The translations under genes and the position numbers were made by a program. A stretch of DNA of 64,000 nt from Ctenosaura bakeri (Eukaryota > Chordata > Lepidosauria > Squamata > Iguanidae). Below are positions 48,667 through 59,147 of this stretch, one piece after another (positions within the stretch are counted from its first letter, which is position 1; every line of letters begins with the position of its first letter). Below the pieces are notes generated by a model. The model ran no database searches and was not told where the DNA came from. It was given only the letters and a program-made list of their open reading frames with translations. The stretch is taken from contig CAOLHI010001255.1 of NCBI GenBank assembly GCA_948474755.1, positions 124,001 to 188,000 on the forward strand. Direction: 5' to 3'.

Positions 48667-49151
48667 TCTTTTTTTATTATTATTTTATTAACATAAAACA
48701 AGCACAAAAATAAAACACCATGTGGTACAACTAATAATAAAACAAAAAGATTTCAACCAAAAAAACTTACATTATTATTTCTCTCTTATATAATTACAAT
48801 CAAAAACTTATTCAGCTTATTCTATATCCGATTACTTATATATTTTTATTACCTATCTCTAATTCTTATTCTCATTATACTCGTTATTATTATAGTAATA
48901 TCATTCTTAATTCTATATTTTCCCCTTAAATTTAATCTAATGCTATTACTAAATATAATCTTGTTACTTAACATATTAACCCCAAAGTCGATTATATTTT
49001 AACTTATTTTTTATTTTTGTTTTTTTTGTTTTTTTTGTTTTGTTTTGTTGTTGTTTTTTTACAAAATTAAACAACTCAACTCCAATTTAAACAAAACACC
49101 ACATTATTATCACAACAAAGGGTAACCCACCCCCCAGAACCAACTTTTTAT

Positions 49152-50552
49152 TTAATCCATTTTCCAAAATTGCCATTCTTCTTGTGAAAGGGTAACTTTA
49201 CCATCTCTTATCAAAGCTTTTTCCAAAAATATTTTCCAAATTTCTTCAAAATCATTCCCTTTTACTAAACCTTTCATACATCTAATTCTACATGTTAATT
49301 TATCATTAATTGCGACATTCCACACTTCTTTATACCATTCCTCTATTTGAAGTTTTTCATTTGTTTTCCATTTTTTTGCTATTATTAACCTCGCTGCAGT
49401 TAACAAATTTGTCATTAGTTCCTTTGTTACCTGGGTACACTCCACCTCATTATAAATAGACAGCAACCCTATATTTGGACATACTGGTACCTCAACTCCT
49501 GTTATCTCATTTATCTCTTTAAAAACCTTTAGCCAAAATTCCCTTATCTTATTACAGTTCCACCACATATGCATATATGTACCGATTTCTTGACATCCTC
49601 TCCAGCATAATCTTGAATATTTCTCATCTATCTGGTTTAGTTTTACTGGAGTCAAATACCATTTCCAAACTATTTTATAATAATTCTCTTTTATTCTTAT
49701 AGATAATTTTTTTAAATGACGTTGTTTCCAAATTTTTCTCCATTCTTGTATATCTATATTTTGCGATGTCTCTTCCTCCCACATTTTTCTAAGATAATCC
49801 TCTTCTTGTTCTTTTGCCAATATTTTATATATTTCACTTGTAATACCCTTTAATATTTCATTTTCTTGCATATTTTCTCTTTGAATAATAATTTGTTCAA
49901 ATTTAGTATATTCTTTAAAATCTTTAACATATCTTTTCATACTCTTTGTCCATTGCTCTAATTGTATATAATTCAACCAAGATATTTTGGTTTCCTGCAA
50001 TCTCTCTTTCATTCTATCTTTATTAATCATTATTTTCATCCAATCTTTTAATCTAAATATTTTTTGTTTTTTTATTTCTTTTTCTATTATTTCTCTTAAA
50101 TTTATTGGAAATTTTTCCATCATTACTATCGGAGTTAATGTTGATATAATCAGTAACAATTTTCTTTTGTTTTTCGTCCATATTTCTATTATACTTTTTA
50201 TAAAGGGATTTTCTATCTTTTCTATTTCTTTCTTTGAAATATTCCTAAAAAATATATTTTCCAATTTCATCTCAATATTCATATCTTCTATCTCTAACCA
50301 TTCTAAATCACCTTTTCCTGAGACTCCATCTATAATATACCTCAGTTGATTTGCATAGTAATACCATTTTAAATTTGGAAGTCCCAGGCCACCTTCTTTT
50401 TGACTTTTGTACCAATATTTCTTATTAATCCTCGCTCTCTTATTGCCATTACAAAAATTATTTAATAACTTTTGCCACTCTTTTAATTCTTCCTCTGATA
50501 CTTTTATTGGTAACATTCTAAACAAAAAAATAATTTTAGGCAGTATTTTCAT
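49152..50552 (-). pseudogene. L1 ORF2 fragment: C-terminal region with zinc knuckle
   Basis: 466 codons open to the natural stop. It starts with the MKILPKIIFLFRMLPIKV segment that follows the RT in L1 proteins and includes the C-terminal CX3CX7HX4C zinc knuckle (CWRGCQEIGTYMHMWWNC). Lysine- and isoleucine-rich. The long frame suggests a fairly young insertion. Confidence 0.9.
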
Positions 50553-50629
50553 TTTTACCGTTGCTATTCTACCAAACCATGATAGTTTTATATTCTTATA
50601 ATCCTCTAATTTTTGTTTAATTTCTGCTT

Positions 50630-51100
50630 TTAATTTCTTATAATTTTTTCCTGCAATCCTTGTAAATTTTTTGTAATATCTATTCCTAAATATTTAATTG
50701 ATTCTTTTACTTTAAGTAACATTTTTTTATTCCTTACAAATTTTTGTACTTCTTCTTTAGTATAATTGAACAACATTATTTCTGATTTGGCCCAATTTAT
50801 TTCTAATCCTGTCTTCTCCCCAAACTCTTTTAAATGTTTATCTATCCTGTCTATCTTTTTAACTGGATCTTTAATTGTTAACAACGTATCATCTGCAAAT
50901 AAACTTATTTTATTTTTTCCCTTAATTCCAATTCCTTCCAAATTCTCATCATTTCTTATTACATTCGCTAATGTTTCTATAACTATTGCAAATAAAATTG
51001 GAGATAATGGACATCCTTGTCTCGTTCCTCTTGATATTTGGATCTGTTCTGTAATTCCATCATTTACCATCACTACAGATGTATTATGTGAATATAATTG
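50630..51100 (-). pseudogene. L1 ORF2 fragment: reverse transcriptase
   Basis: Encodes the RT core: GTRQGCPLSPILFAIVIETL, then SLFADDTLLTIKDP (the FADD catalytic box) and KSEIMLFN, then IKYLGIDITKNL. The frame ends early because an A-run at about 50655 is one base short; the sequence then continues in another frame into the next fragment. The upstream endonuclease and first RT blocks are absent. Residues of the open frame beyond 51100 belong to host DNA. Confidence 0.9.
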
Positions 51101-51120
51101 ATTAACGTTTAATATATCTT
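51101..51120. repeat. L1 target-site duplication, right copy
   Basis: Identical 20-mer to 48647-48666. Confidence 0.95.
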
Positions 51121-51266
51121 GAGTATCTCTCTGGACCATGGTTTTCCCAAAGTGGCTTAAAATAACAGTATTCAGATGATTATTAAGACAAATCATAGTA
51201 ATTACATTCCAAGCAATTGCTAAGGAATACTAAGCCTATCCTGTCCTTGTGAAAATCAAAAATTAC

Positions 51267-51499
51267 CTGGTGTTTTCACCACGTGGATGAGGGGTTTTTC
51301 ATTTGAGTCAACTGAGTATGTGAAAAAAAACCAGAAGTCATCAGTATCCTTCTCCTTGCAGTGAATCAGGGGTTCATACTGCCCAGGCTGTGGCAACATC
51401 TCTTTACGGTCTACTGGTATTAAGGTGAAATGTGAACAGTCTTCATCACAATGCTCTTTCTTTTCTCCTTTGTTAAAAGCTTTGCACTCGACACAATCC
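51267..51499 (-). CDS. ITGB1: Integrin beta-1-type exon: beta-tail domain
   Basis: Encodes DCVECKAFNKGEKKEHC through LIHCKEKDTDD and IHVVKTP, the membrane-proximal beta-tail domain of a beta-1 integrin subunit, a cell-surface adhesion receptor chain that pairs with alpha subunits. Acceptor CCATAG (51501-51500) and donor CAG|GTAATT (51266) are good; the first base completes the AAG begun by the exon at 52870. One cysteine conserved in integrins (the DDC of the HCKEKDxxDC motif) is Phe here. Divergence from vertebrate ITGB1 is higher than expected for the orthologue, so a beta-1-like paralogue is possible. The next exon (transmembrane) was not found. Confidence 0.9.
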
Positions 51500-52869
51500 C
51501 TATGGCAGGACAAATGCATGTCAGTATAAAGTTAATGGAACACTTTCCATTTCAGGATGAAACTGATAAAAAGGAAGAAACACCATGTAAAACAAAACGT
51601 TAGTTCCAGCTCTTTTTTTTTTAATCTTCATAAACACAATCTTACATCATGTGGGAGTAGCATAACACTCTGTTCACATAATTCCATGTCCCTCCCATCC
51701 CTGGAAGGTAAGATCCAGAGCGCACTGTCACAGCAGTTTATTTGAAAGGATGTGGGGAGGCAACAATCAGGAGAGAAAGCTGATGTCACTCGCCTGGATT
51801 TTGGATGACCACTGGAGGTTTGGGAGGGGGAGGTTAGCTTTCTTTCTCCTGGCTGTTACCAGGGGGTCTCACACCTTGCTGATCAATAAACAGAGGTGGC
51901 AGTGTCTTCCATGTGCTTGGAAGCTGTCTGGAGATGGTAGTAGGTTGCACAAGGAGGTTGAACAAGGAGGCAGTGAATACCTCCTTCCACAACACCAAAT
52001 TCCCAGGTCATGCATGTGTGTATCACCAATAGGATTACAGCCAATATATTTCCAGATGGATTTAGAGGGACATTGTTCCTAACACTGCAGGGGATTTCAG
52101 TATATGGCCTTGGATGCATTTTCCTTTCCCCTTTCAAGAAAAACTCCAGTTTATCAAATGTCAACCTTAACCATGCTCAGCAAGGAGTAAGTCACAATAC
52201 ATCTGATGAAATTTACTTTCAAGTAAACATACTTAGGTCCTGCTTATAAAGGATGGTAGTTTATAAAACAAAAACCTAACCCACTGACTTCATATTCAAT
52301 AAAGAAAATTTTAAGGTCTGTTGCACTCATAATAAAAAATATGATTAAAACCAGTATTCTCCAGAAGTTTCAAGATAGGACCATTTACACAATGGGAAAC
52401 TGATTTTCCTGGGTTGGAAAGCAGCCCTCAGCAAGAATGATCTTTATTTCCCAGACCAATCCTGTTTGTCTATCCGGTTTCTGCCATAGCTCGTATCCTA
52501 GCTGTTTGTGCATTTAAGTAGCTTACTGATTTCCAGGGACAAAGCACCCTTTCGGTGGCTTGGGCCATACTTGGTTGAGTCCAAAGCCTTGGAAAAGAGC
52601 ACCACTGTAGACAGAAGTATGTCCTTGGGAAGAGATGCCCTACTCTCCTAGCAGAGTTTGGCTGCTCCTGCTGCCACAAAGGGTGGAAACGGAATCTTCA
52701 TGAAAGCAAGAGAGTCAGGGCAGGAGAGGAAAGAGGAAGTAAAGTCTTTCCCCAAACATTAGCTGTCTCTACATGAATGGCATTACTCCAAAATCTCTCT
52801 GAATCAATTTGCAAACTTCCTCTTCTTCTTAGGAATAAGGCATTTTATCATAAAACACAAAAGCCTTAC
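51500..52869. other. Intron of the integrin gene
   Basis: No repeat recognised inside; open frames at 51750-52249 and 52470-52679 show no domain. Flanked by matching splice signals. Confidence 0.7.
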
Positions 52870-53092
52870 TTGTACATTGCACAGTTCCCAGGACAGGTGT
52901 GACACAACTCGCATGTCGGTCCGCTAAATCTGGAATCCATGCATTTGCAGACTCCACACTCACAGATTCCTCTTCCGTTGCAGATTTGCCCAGTGGCAGC
53001 TAGACACGGGGTAGTATCCAGAGGGCACTCACATGCTAAGCCTGTATAATTAGGCCAGCATTCACACTGTTGACAGATACATGTACCATGAC
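52870..53092 (-). CDS. ITGB1: Integrin beta-1-type exon: I-EGF repeats 3-4
   Basis: Encodes [17 protein letters not shown], then [17 protein letters not shown] and [15 protein letters not shown], the cysteine-rich I-EGF stalk. The [12 protein letters not shown] signature and all visible cysteines match beta-1 integrins. Acceptor AACTATAG (53093-53100) and donor CAA|GTAAGG (52869-52864) fit; the exon is 223 bp, entering with two bases and leaving with two, consistent with both neighbours. Non-cysteine positions have drifted (for instance WPNYTG against the usual NPNYTG). Confidence 0.93.
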
Positions 53093-54380
53093 CTATAGTT
53101 GAAGACAGAGGCGTCCCCCCCACTACTTTAGTATTCATTTTGATGTAATTTAGGACATATACATTTCTTGTGCCAAGAGTACCTTGTACATTTATGTCAG
53201 CTGAAGTTTCATGAAAACCTACAGGAAAAGCTAGAAACTTTGTTTCTTTTTAGAGACTCCTGTTTACAAGTGTGCTCCACATTCACACAATTTCTGAAGC
53301 AGGCTGATACAGAGAGAGATATTCTTTGATAAGCAAGCAAGCAATGCCAGGCTATTTTTAAGAAATCACAATATATTGTGTGACATGTGCATTGCAAAAA
53401 TGTTCAGGTTTCTCTGCCAAATTATGATATCACTATATGCCATGTTGCACAGCCAAAATATAGCAGCTAATGAGGTCTTTGTTATTGTGTCACTTCAAGT
53501 CATTTCTTTTTTAAAAATATTTTTTCTTTAAAAAAGTGTTACTTTAACACAACACAAAATTTGCATTCCACAGGTTGTTTACTATTTGAATTAAACGTTC
53601 TGTTCTAATCTCACCTTCCCCTTGTTCCATTTTAGTGCATTTTATTTCCGATTATACCCTCTTGGCATATTATCACACCACTGTATATATATTCTCTTTT
53701 TCATATTAATATTGATCATGCTATTATTCTCTTAAATCATAGTTTATTTTTCATTATTATAGATCTATTACCATTATTAATCAATTTTGTCCCTATACTT
53801 TACTGCTTTCTATATTCCAAAACTATTTAATTTATCACCATTTACATCTTACAATTTCATCCAGTCAGTCACATGTTTCCATTCCATCTCAAATTGTTGA
53901 ATGGTATTATTTTTTAACAGACTAGAAAGTTTTCCTACCTCTTTTGTCTCCATAATTTTAAGTTTTCATTCTTCTAAACTTGGGCCCATTTTCTTTTTCC
54001 ATTACTGAGCATAACAAAGTCTGGCTGATGTTATTAAATATAAAACTATATTTTTGTTGTTATTTAGCTCTTTCTGAGGATCTAATACACTGAGTAAATA
54101 GAGTTCAGGTTTCATATCAAACTTCACATATAATTCAGCTGGAGAAGTGGACTAAAGTTTGGAAACCAGATATAAAATTTACACCAAATTTGAGTCTTCA
54201 AGAAAACTATTACAGAATGCTATACAGGTGGTACGTGACCCCTCAGAAAATGAAAAAAATAACTAATAAGAAAACAGGTTATGCTAGAAATGTGGAGATA
54301 CTGTAGAAACCCATTATCACATGTGGTGGATATGTTAACATGCAAGAAGTTTCTGGAGAAGATTCATGATACAATTCAAA
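53093..54380. other. Intron of the integrin gene, AT-rich
   Basis: Includes an AT-rich block (53510-54250) in which short stretches resemble L1-derived coding sequence (plus strand around 54130-54330, e.g. NYYRMLYRWY-like), perhaps an old L1 remnant, plus a SINE tail scrap at about 53480. No exon. Confidence 0.5.
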
Positions 54381-54381
54381 A

Positions 54382-54600
54382 GAATTCAAGTCATTTCTGA
54401 CTTACAGAAACCTTAAGGTGAATCTGTCATGGAGTTTTCTTGGCAGAATTTGCTCAGAGGTGATTTGCCCTTGTCTTCTTCTGAGGCTGAGAGAAAATGA
54501 CTTGCCAAAGAAGGGTTTCCATGGCCAAGTGGGCATTTGAACCCTGGTCTCCCAGAGTTCTAGTCCAACATTCAAACCACTACCTCATGCTGACTCTTAA
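54382..54600 (-). mobile_element. Sauria-type SINE
   Basis: Complement of TCAAGTCATTTCTGACTTAC at the tail side and of TTTGAACCCTGGTCTCCC at the head side. Lies in the integrin intron. Confidence 0.8.
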
Positions 54601-54914
54601 TGAGATCTACCCCCTGATATTAAAGACAAATATAAGCCTTATGTACAAAAGAGGTCCCCCCCCCGGAGAAAGTAATATTTGGGTGCAATTCCTGGTTCTA
54701 GGCTACTACAGGAGGATTTCAATTTATATCAGGTTGCATTTCTGGACTTGTGATATAAATTGAGACTGATGTGAATGCATGGAGGTGAGTTCTCTAAGGA
54801 ACCATTGGATACTATAAGGATGTGTTCTGATGGAGCTGACATAGTTAGTGGTACTCACTTGCTGTCTCCCCATCATGATATCCCACCCACACCAAACCCC
54901 CAAGATTCCAGTTT

Positions 54915-54952
54915 CCTCCTCCTCCTCCTCCTCCTCCTCTTCCTCCTCCTCT
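54915..54952. repeat. (CCT)n microsatellite
   Basis: About twelve CCT/CTC units with one TTC interruption. Confidence 0.9.
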
Positions 54953-55125
54953 AGCCAGGCAATAGAAATCCAGTCAGATTTTCTTACACTAAAACTCAAA
55001 CTCACCTCACTTTCCTCACTCTCTTGCTTCTTCTGCCTTGCTTAACTGCACCAGGAGCACTGAGGGAGCTATACATTGTAGGTGAGATGTTTGTTTGTTT
55101 CTGGAGAAAGGTTAATGGAGATAAT

Positions 55126-55576
55126 GGCCTTTTCCGCATTTTGTTTTTAAAATGGGGCAGCGTGTCCTCCAGCGAGGATGTTTGCACTTGGGGGCGAACT
55201 GGGTACGTACTACTTTCTGTAGTTTCGGACTTCAGCCTGCTCTGGAGTGACCAGAACTGGTGGTTCGCCATGCTATTGAAAGACCGCTTGAAACAGGTCT
55301 TTCAATAGTCCGGCGCGCTCCAGTCCGCTCTGCACTCCTGTGTGGATCTGCAGGCTCGCACCAGTGAGAGGCTGCAGATCTTCCGGGGGTGGGCTTCTGG
55401 CTGGCGAGCTTCTCCGGTTGGTAGAGAGCCTCCACCAACCGGAAGCCTCCATTTTCATCCCCGGAGCAGTGTGTAGTGCGGGCATGCACTGCTCCGGATC
55501 AGCGTGGATCATCAGAGGCTCACCAGTCCGGTGAGTGACAGGCTGCCCCGTTTTCTTCCCAAAGTGCGAAAAGGCC
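55126..55576. mobile_element. 451-bp GC-rich non-autonomous TIR element
   Basis: Ends GGCCTTTTCCGCATTTTG and AAAGTGCGAAAAGGCC are inverted. The interior is rich in local hairpins, such as the GACC.CTTGAAACAGGTCTTTC region and CTCCGGTTGGTAGAGAGCCT with CACCAACCGGAAGC. No transposase. It lies in the integrin intron. Confidence 0.75.
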
Positions 55577-55820
55577 CAATGTCAACTGTGCCTCACGTGT
55601 ATATAGGACAATGGGATATTTTTTCCAAATTATATTTTATGTATGTCTTTCTGCCCTGCTTCAACTTTGTGAACAAACCAGCAGCCAGTTGAAGGGAAAT
55701 GTGTGAACATTACATCATCTTTTAACTTCATCCTTCTACTCTACTAAATTCTGCAGTTATTTTATAATGTTTGTATTCTTGTTACCTCAAACATTCAGTT
55801 GGTAGAACATAATTAATTAC

Positions 55821-56059
55821 CTCCACAAATCAGACCATCAGATCGGTTACAGTTGAAGTTATCACACTCGCAAAACTGTCCAGAGTAGACTTCATTTGGA
55901 TTCTCTCTCTTCTTGCAGACACACTGCCCACAAATACATTCTCCATTGTTACTACATATTTCTGAACTGTTTGATGCCCTGCAGGTGTTCAGCATGTCTT
56001 CACTGTTCATTCCTTCTGTGCTGCATTCACAGTGATTTCCAACGTGCCCTGGTTTACAC
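55821..56059 (-). CDS. ITGB1: Integrin beta-1-type exon: I-EGF repeats 1-2
   Basis: Encodes [35 protein letters not shown] and [18 protein letters not shown], matching the start of the I-EGF stalk of integrin beta-1. Acceptor TTCTTTTTCAG (56060-56070) is strong; donor GGAG|GTAATT (55820) is good. 239 bp; one base in, one base out, giving Gly across the junction with the exon at 53092. All cysteines are conserved. The N-terminal exons (head, hybrid and PSI domains) must lie to the right, beyond the DIRS insertion, and were not recognised up to 64000. Confidence 0.93.
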
Positions 56060-56361
56060 CTGAAAAAGAAAATGAACCACATGGCTGAACTGTGAGAGAT
56101 GGGATTTGTCCAAGACTTTCTCCACTCTTAAATACAGAAACCAATTTGTTTCAGAAGGCTAGCACAACTCATCCTAGAGCCAGTTATTTAAGAACAAAAG
56201 TTTTGGGAAGCTATGCATGAATATCTCCTAGTCATATCATTAATAAAAGCAACCACATCTAACTGGTATGGCTATGTTTAGTAATGCAGCGTGCTTATTC
56301 CAGATGAGAAATAAGGCATATGTCTTCATGCTCTTGAGAGAGAAGCGACTGTAAATGTTAT
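56060..56361. other. Intron between integrin exon and DIRS element
   Basis: About 300 bp with no recognisable repeat, ending in GACTGTAAATGTTAT against the DIRS terminus. Confidence 0.5.
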
Positions 56362-56534
56362 TTCTTCTTCGTGGTCTCTGTGCCTTCATACACTAGGAGC
56401 TTTAGCGCCTGCGCGGTAGCGTTCGGAAACTTCTAGAGCTTGTTCGCTTGGCGGGAACCCCTCCCCCACGCCGGTACTGCGCATGCTCCTCCCGCCGAGC
56501 AACGGTCTCTCCTCAGTTCTTTCTCGTCCGCCGT
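56362..56534 (+). repeat. DIRS left inverted terminal repeat
   Basis: The core 56387-56520 (134 bp) is the exact reverse complement of 62262-62395 by eye. The outer 25 bp differ from the right terminus in detail (GGTCTCTGTGCCTTC here against a GGTCATCTGTGCCATC form there). Confidence 0.95.
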
Positions 56535-56692
56535 CGCGTACGGAAGGTTCTTTAGTTTGTTCCTCTCACCTTTGTGCTTGGCTTGCTGTTTTCACGGTTT
56601 TACGGACTTTTGGACTGTCTCTGACCTCTCTTTCGGACTTCCCCTTCGGCTTTGGTCTTTTCGGATTTTCGCAGTTTGGCGTTCTTCGTCTT

Positions 56693-59146
56693 ATGTCCGC
56701 GCTCTTCAAGAAGTGCGTGTCCTGCGGGCGCAAGGTTGCCCTCAACGACAACCACAAGGAGTGTCTCTTCTGTTTGGGTGAGTCCCACAACATCCGGACT
56801 TGCCCAATTTGCCGGGATTTTACTCCCCAAACTCTCCGCAACCGGTCCGCGAGACTCAAGTCTTATTGTTGGGAACAGTCTCTGCGGGCGATAGACGAGA
56901 CCTCCACTTCCAAGATGGCCGACAAGAAGACGACCACGCCATCGACGGTATCGGCGGCTGCCGTTCCGTCCACCTCGTCGGTATCGGGCTCGGTACCGGC
57001 GAAAATGCCGATCTCGGCGTTACCGAGGATCCCGAAGCTGTCGGCGGCTGCCAAGTCAGCAAAAGGATCCTCGACGGCGAGGAAGGCTGAGGCTCCCCTG
57101 ACGGAGACGCCTGCTAAAAAGCGCCCTGCTCCGGATGGAGGCAAGGGCAAGGAGAAGGAGAAGAAGAAGAAGGAGAAGGAGAAGAAGCGCTCCCCGGCTG
57201 GGGACGTTCAACCTCCTACTCCTCCTCCTACTCAGCAGCCTTCCAAAGGGCGAGGCGAGTCCGTCGATCTCTCGGAGGATGAGATCGAGGACGTTCCCCA
57301 ACAGCGCCCGGACTCGCCTGTGGCAGACCCTCCAACCCTGGTGGAGGAGCGCCACCGCCCTCCTAGCCGTCGCAGGTCGGCCGACCTGCAGCAGAGAGAG
57401 CCCTCTGCTTCTCCGGAGCGGCGTTCGACCTCCTTCCGGTCCCGGTCCCGCTCTTCCGAGCGTCCGGTGGCCTCGCCGCCTCCTAGGGAGACAAGAGAGG
57501 AACAACCTCGCTCGTCTGCCTCCAGATACACCTCGGCGCCCTACGTGGCCAGGTACGCGAGGGAATCTGAATGGAGAGAGCGCCCGGCCTCTTATCGGTC
57601 ACATTCGCCATCGTACCGGGATCGGTACCATCGTGGCCCGAGTCGCTGGGAGACCTTCCGGAGGTCCCGGTCACCTCGTCGACAGCGCGAATCGCGCTCG
57701 CCTAGAGGGGACGAGGCTCGGTACCGTCGACGCCGAAGCCGATCTCCGTCGGACCGCCGCTCCTTCAGCCGCTCTCCCTCTCCTCGATATCATAGGGCGA
57801 GGGAGCCTTCACCTCGGTATCGGGCGATATCGCCACCTCCTAGGGTCACGGCAACGGCGACGCGCCCTACGGAGTCGGTGGTGACTGAGCGGGCTACGAC
57901 GACGTCAGCCTGCCAGACTACCCCTGTCACCACTAAGAAGGTGATGTCAGTAGTCAGTCAGCCCAAGCGGGACGCTGCTACTGCCACCGCCCCGGCTGCA
58001 GAGAAGCCTAGGAAGGCAACACCTGTGGCGACTGCGAAGGAGCCGGAAAGTGAGCGGCGAGAGGACTCACCGACCTCAGAGTCGTACGACTCGAGTGCGG
58101 AATCAGAGGTGTCTGAGGCGGCCTCCCAGGAGTCTCCTCCGCTGGGATTTGGGGACCCGATCCCAGATTCTGCTCCAGAGGACGTCCACCAGTTCTCTGC
58201 GATGCTGCTCCGCATGGCTACTACCCTCGGCCTTAAGATCGCCGATGCGGAGCCGGAGGACGACGATCCAGCCTTCTCCGTCTTCGAGGAGAAGCGACCT
58301 GCCGCGGCCCCGCTGCCTCTCCTGCCCCGGGTATCCAGACTGGTGAAGGCCGCCTGGGATAGGCCGGCCTCGGCTCAGCCGATACCGCAGCGGTTGGAAC
58401 ACCTCTACAGGGTGCAGAAGGATAACGCCGGTTATCTCTTTAATCACCCTGCACCGAACTCTGTGGTGGTCGAGTCGGCACAGACGAAAGGCTCCGGCAG
58501 GCAACACACCACCCCGCCGGACAAAGAGGGCAGGAAGTTGGACGCCTATGCAAGAAGGTTCTATTCAGCTGCCTCCTTGCAGATCAGGCTGTCCAACACT
58601 CAGGCTTGCCTCGCGGCATACCTGAAAAAGGTGCTCGATCGCCTGCAACCGGCGATGGAGGCGGTACCGGAGGACATCCGCCAAGCCTCCTCCGTGATCT
58701 TCAACGAGGCCATCTCCATCGCTCGGCAGCAGATGGCCTCCTCCAGGCACGCAGTGGAGATTGCCTCCCGGGTCATGGCGGGATCCATCGGCCTGCGCTG
58801 CCATGCTTGGCTGCGGCCGGCCGACATCCAGGAGGACACCAGAAGGAGGATTGAAGATCTCCCCTTCGACGGTGAGGGCCTATTCAATTCGTCCACAGAC
58901 GAAGCTTTGGACAATCTCGTTAAGGCGAGGTTGACCGCCAAGAAGATCGGGCTACAGCCGGCCACGCAAGCCCGCAGGACCTCCACCTTCCGCCCATCCT
59001 GGCGACGATCTTCCACCTCGTCGTTCCAGCGTTCGGCCCAGTCTGGACAGTCGAGACCGTCCTCCGGCTCATCGGCCAGACGCACGATTAGGCGACGCCT
59101 GGCTTCGTCCAAGAAGTCCTCCTCCGAGACAAAGTCTCGGTTTTGA
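56693..59146 (+). CDS. DIRS gag-like protein
   Basis: About 817 residues from the ATG at 56693 (MSALFKKCVSCG); an in-frame ATG at 56483 lies in the terminal repeat and is less likely. N-terminal cysteine/histidine cluster CVSC...HKECLFCLGESHNIRTCPIC is typical of vertebrate DIRS gag. The middle is low-complexity: a Lys/Glu-rich run, then a long Arg/Ser-rich region like that of SR proteins. The C-terminal part (LAAYLKKVLDRL, LPFDGEGLFNSSTDEALDNL, VKARLTAKKIG) is the conserved gag core. It ends TTT TGA at 59146; the next codon starts with C, a context known to favour readthrough. Confidence 0.9.
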   Translation: MSALFKKCVSCGRKVALNDNHKECLFCLGESHNIRTCPICRDFTPQTLRNRSARLKSYCWEQSLRAIDETSTSKMADKKTTTPSTVSAAAVPSTSSVSGSVPAKMPISALPRIPKLSAAAKSAKGSSTARKAEAPLTETPAKKRPAPDGGKGKEKEKKKKEKEKKRSPAGDVQPPTPPPTQQPSKGRGESVDLSEDEIEDVPQQRPDSPVADPPTLVEERHRPPSRRRSADLQQREPSASPERRSTSFRSRSRSSERPVASPPPRETREEQPRSSASRYTSAPYVARYARESEWRERPASYRSHSPSYRDRYHRGPSRWETFRRSRSPRRQRESRSPRGDEARYRRRRSRSPSDRRSFSRSPSPRYHRAREPSPRYRAISPPPRVTATATRPTESVVTERATTTSACQTTPVTTKKVMSVVSQPKRDAATATAPAAEKPRKATPVATAKEPESERREDSPTSESYDSSAESEVSEAASQESPPLGFGDPIPDSAPEDVHQFSAMLLRMATTLGLKIADAEPEDDDPAFSVFEEKRPAAAPLPLLPRVSRLVKAAWDRPASAQPIPQRLEHLYRVQKDNAGYLFNHPAPNSVVVESAQTKGSGRQHTTPPDKEGRKLDAYARRFYSAASLQIRLSNTQACLAAYLKKVLDRLQPAMEAVPEDIRQASSVIFNEAISIARQQMASSRHAVEIASRVMAGSIGLRCHAWLRPADIQEDTRRRIEDLPFDGEGLFNSSTDEALDNLVKARLTAKKIGLQPATQARRTSTFRPSWRRSSTSSFQRSAQSGQSRPSSGSSARRTIRRRLASSKKSSSETKSRF

Positions 59147-59147
59147 C

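Larger units (their letters stand above)
48667..51100 (-). mobile_element. 5'-truncated L1 LINE
   Basis: A 2.4-kb L1 copy in minus orientation. It ends at the left in an A/T-rich tail (T-rich on the plus strand, from 48667) and is cut at the right inside the reverse transcriptase domain. A perfect 20-bp target duplication flanks it. The sense strand is A-rich, as usual for L1. ORF2 is broken by one apparent 1-nt deletion. It lies in the intron 3' of the integrin exon at 51267-51499, on the same strand as the gene. Confidence 0.95.

Noticed and set aside
49987..50349. 120-codon plus-strand open frame
   Set aside because: Antisense shadow of L1 ORF2.
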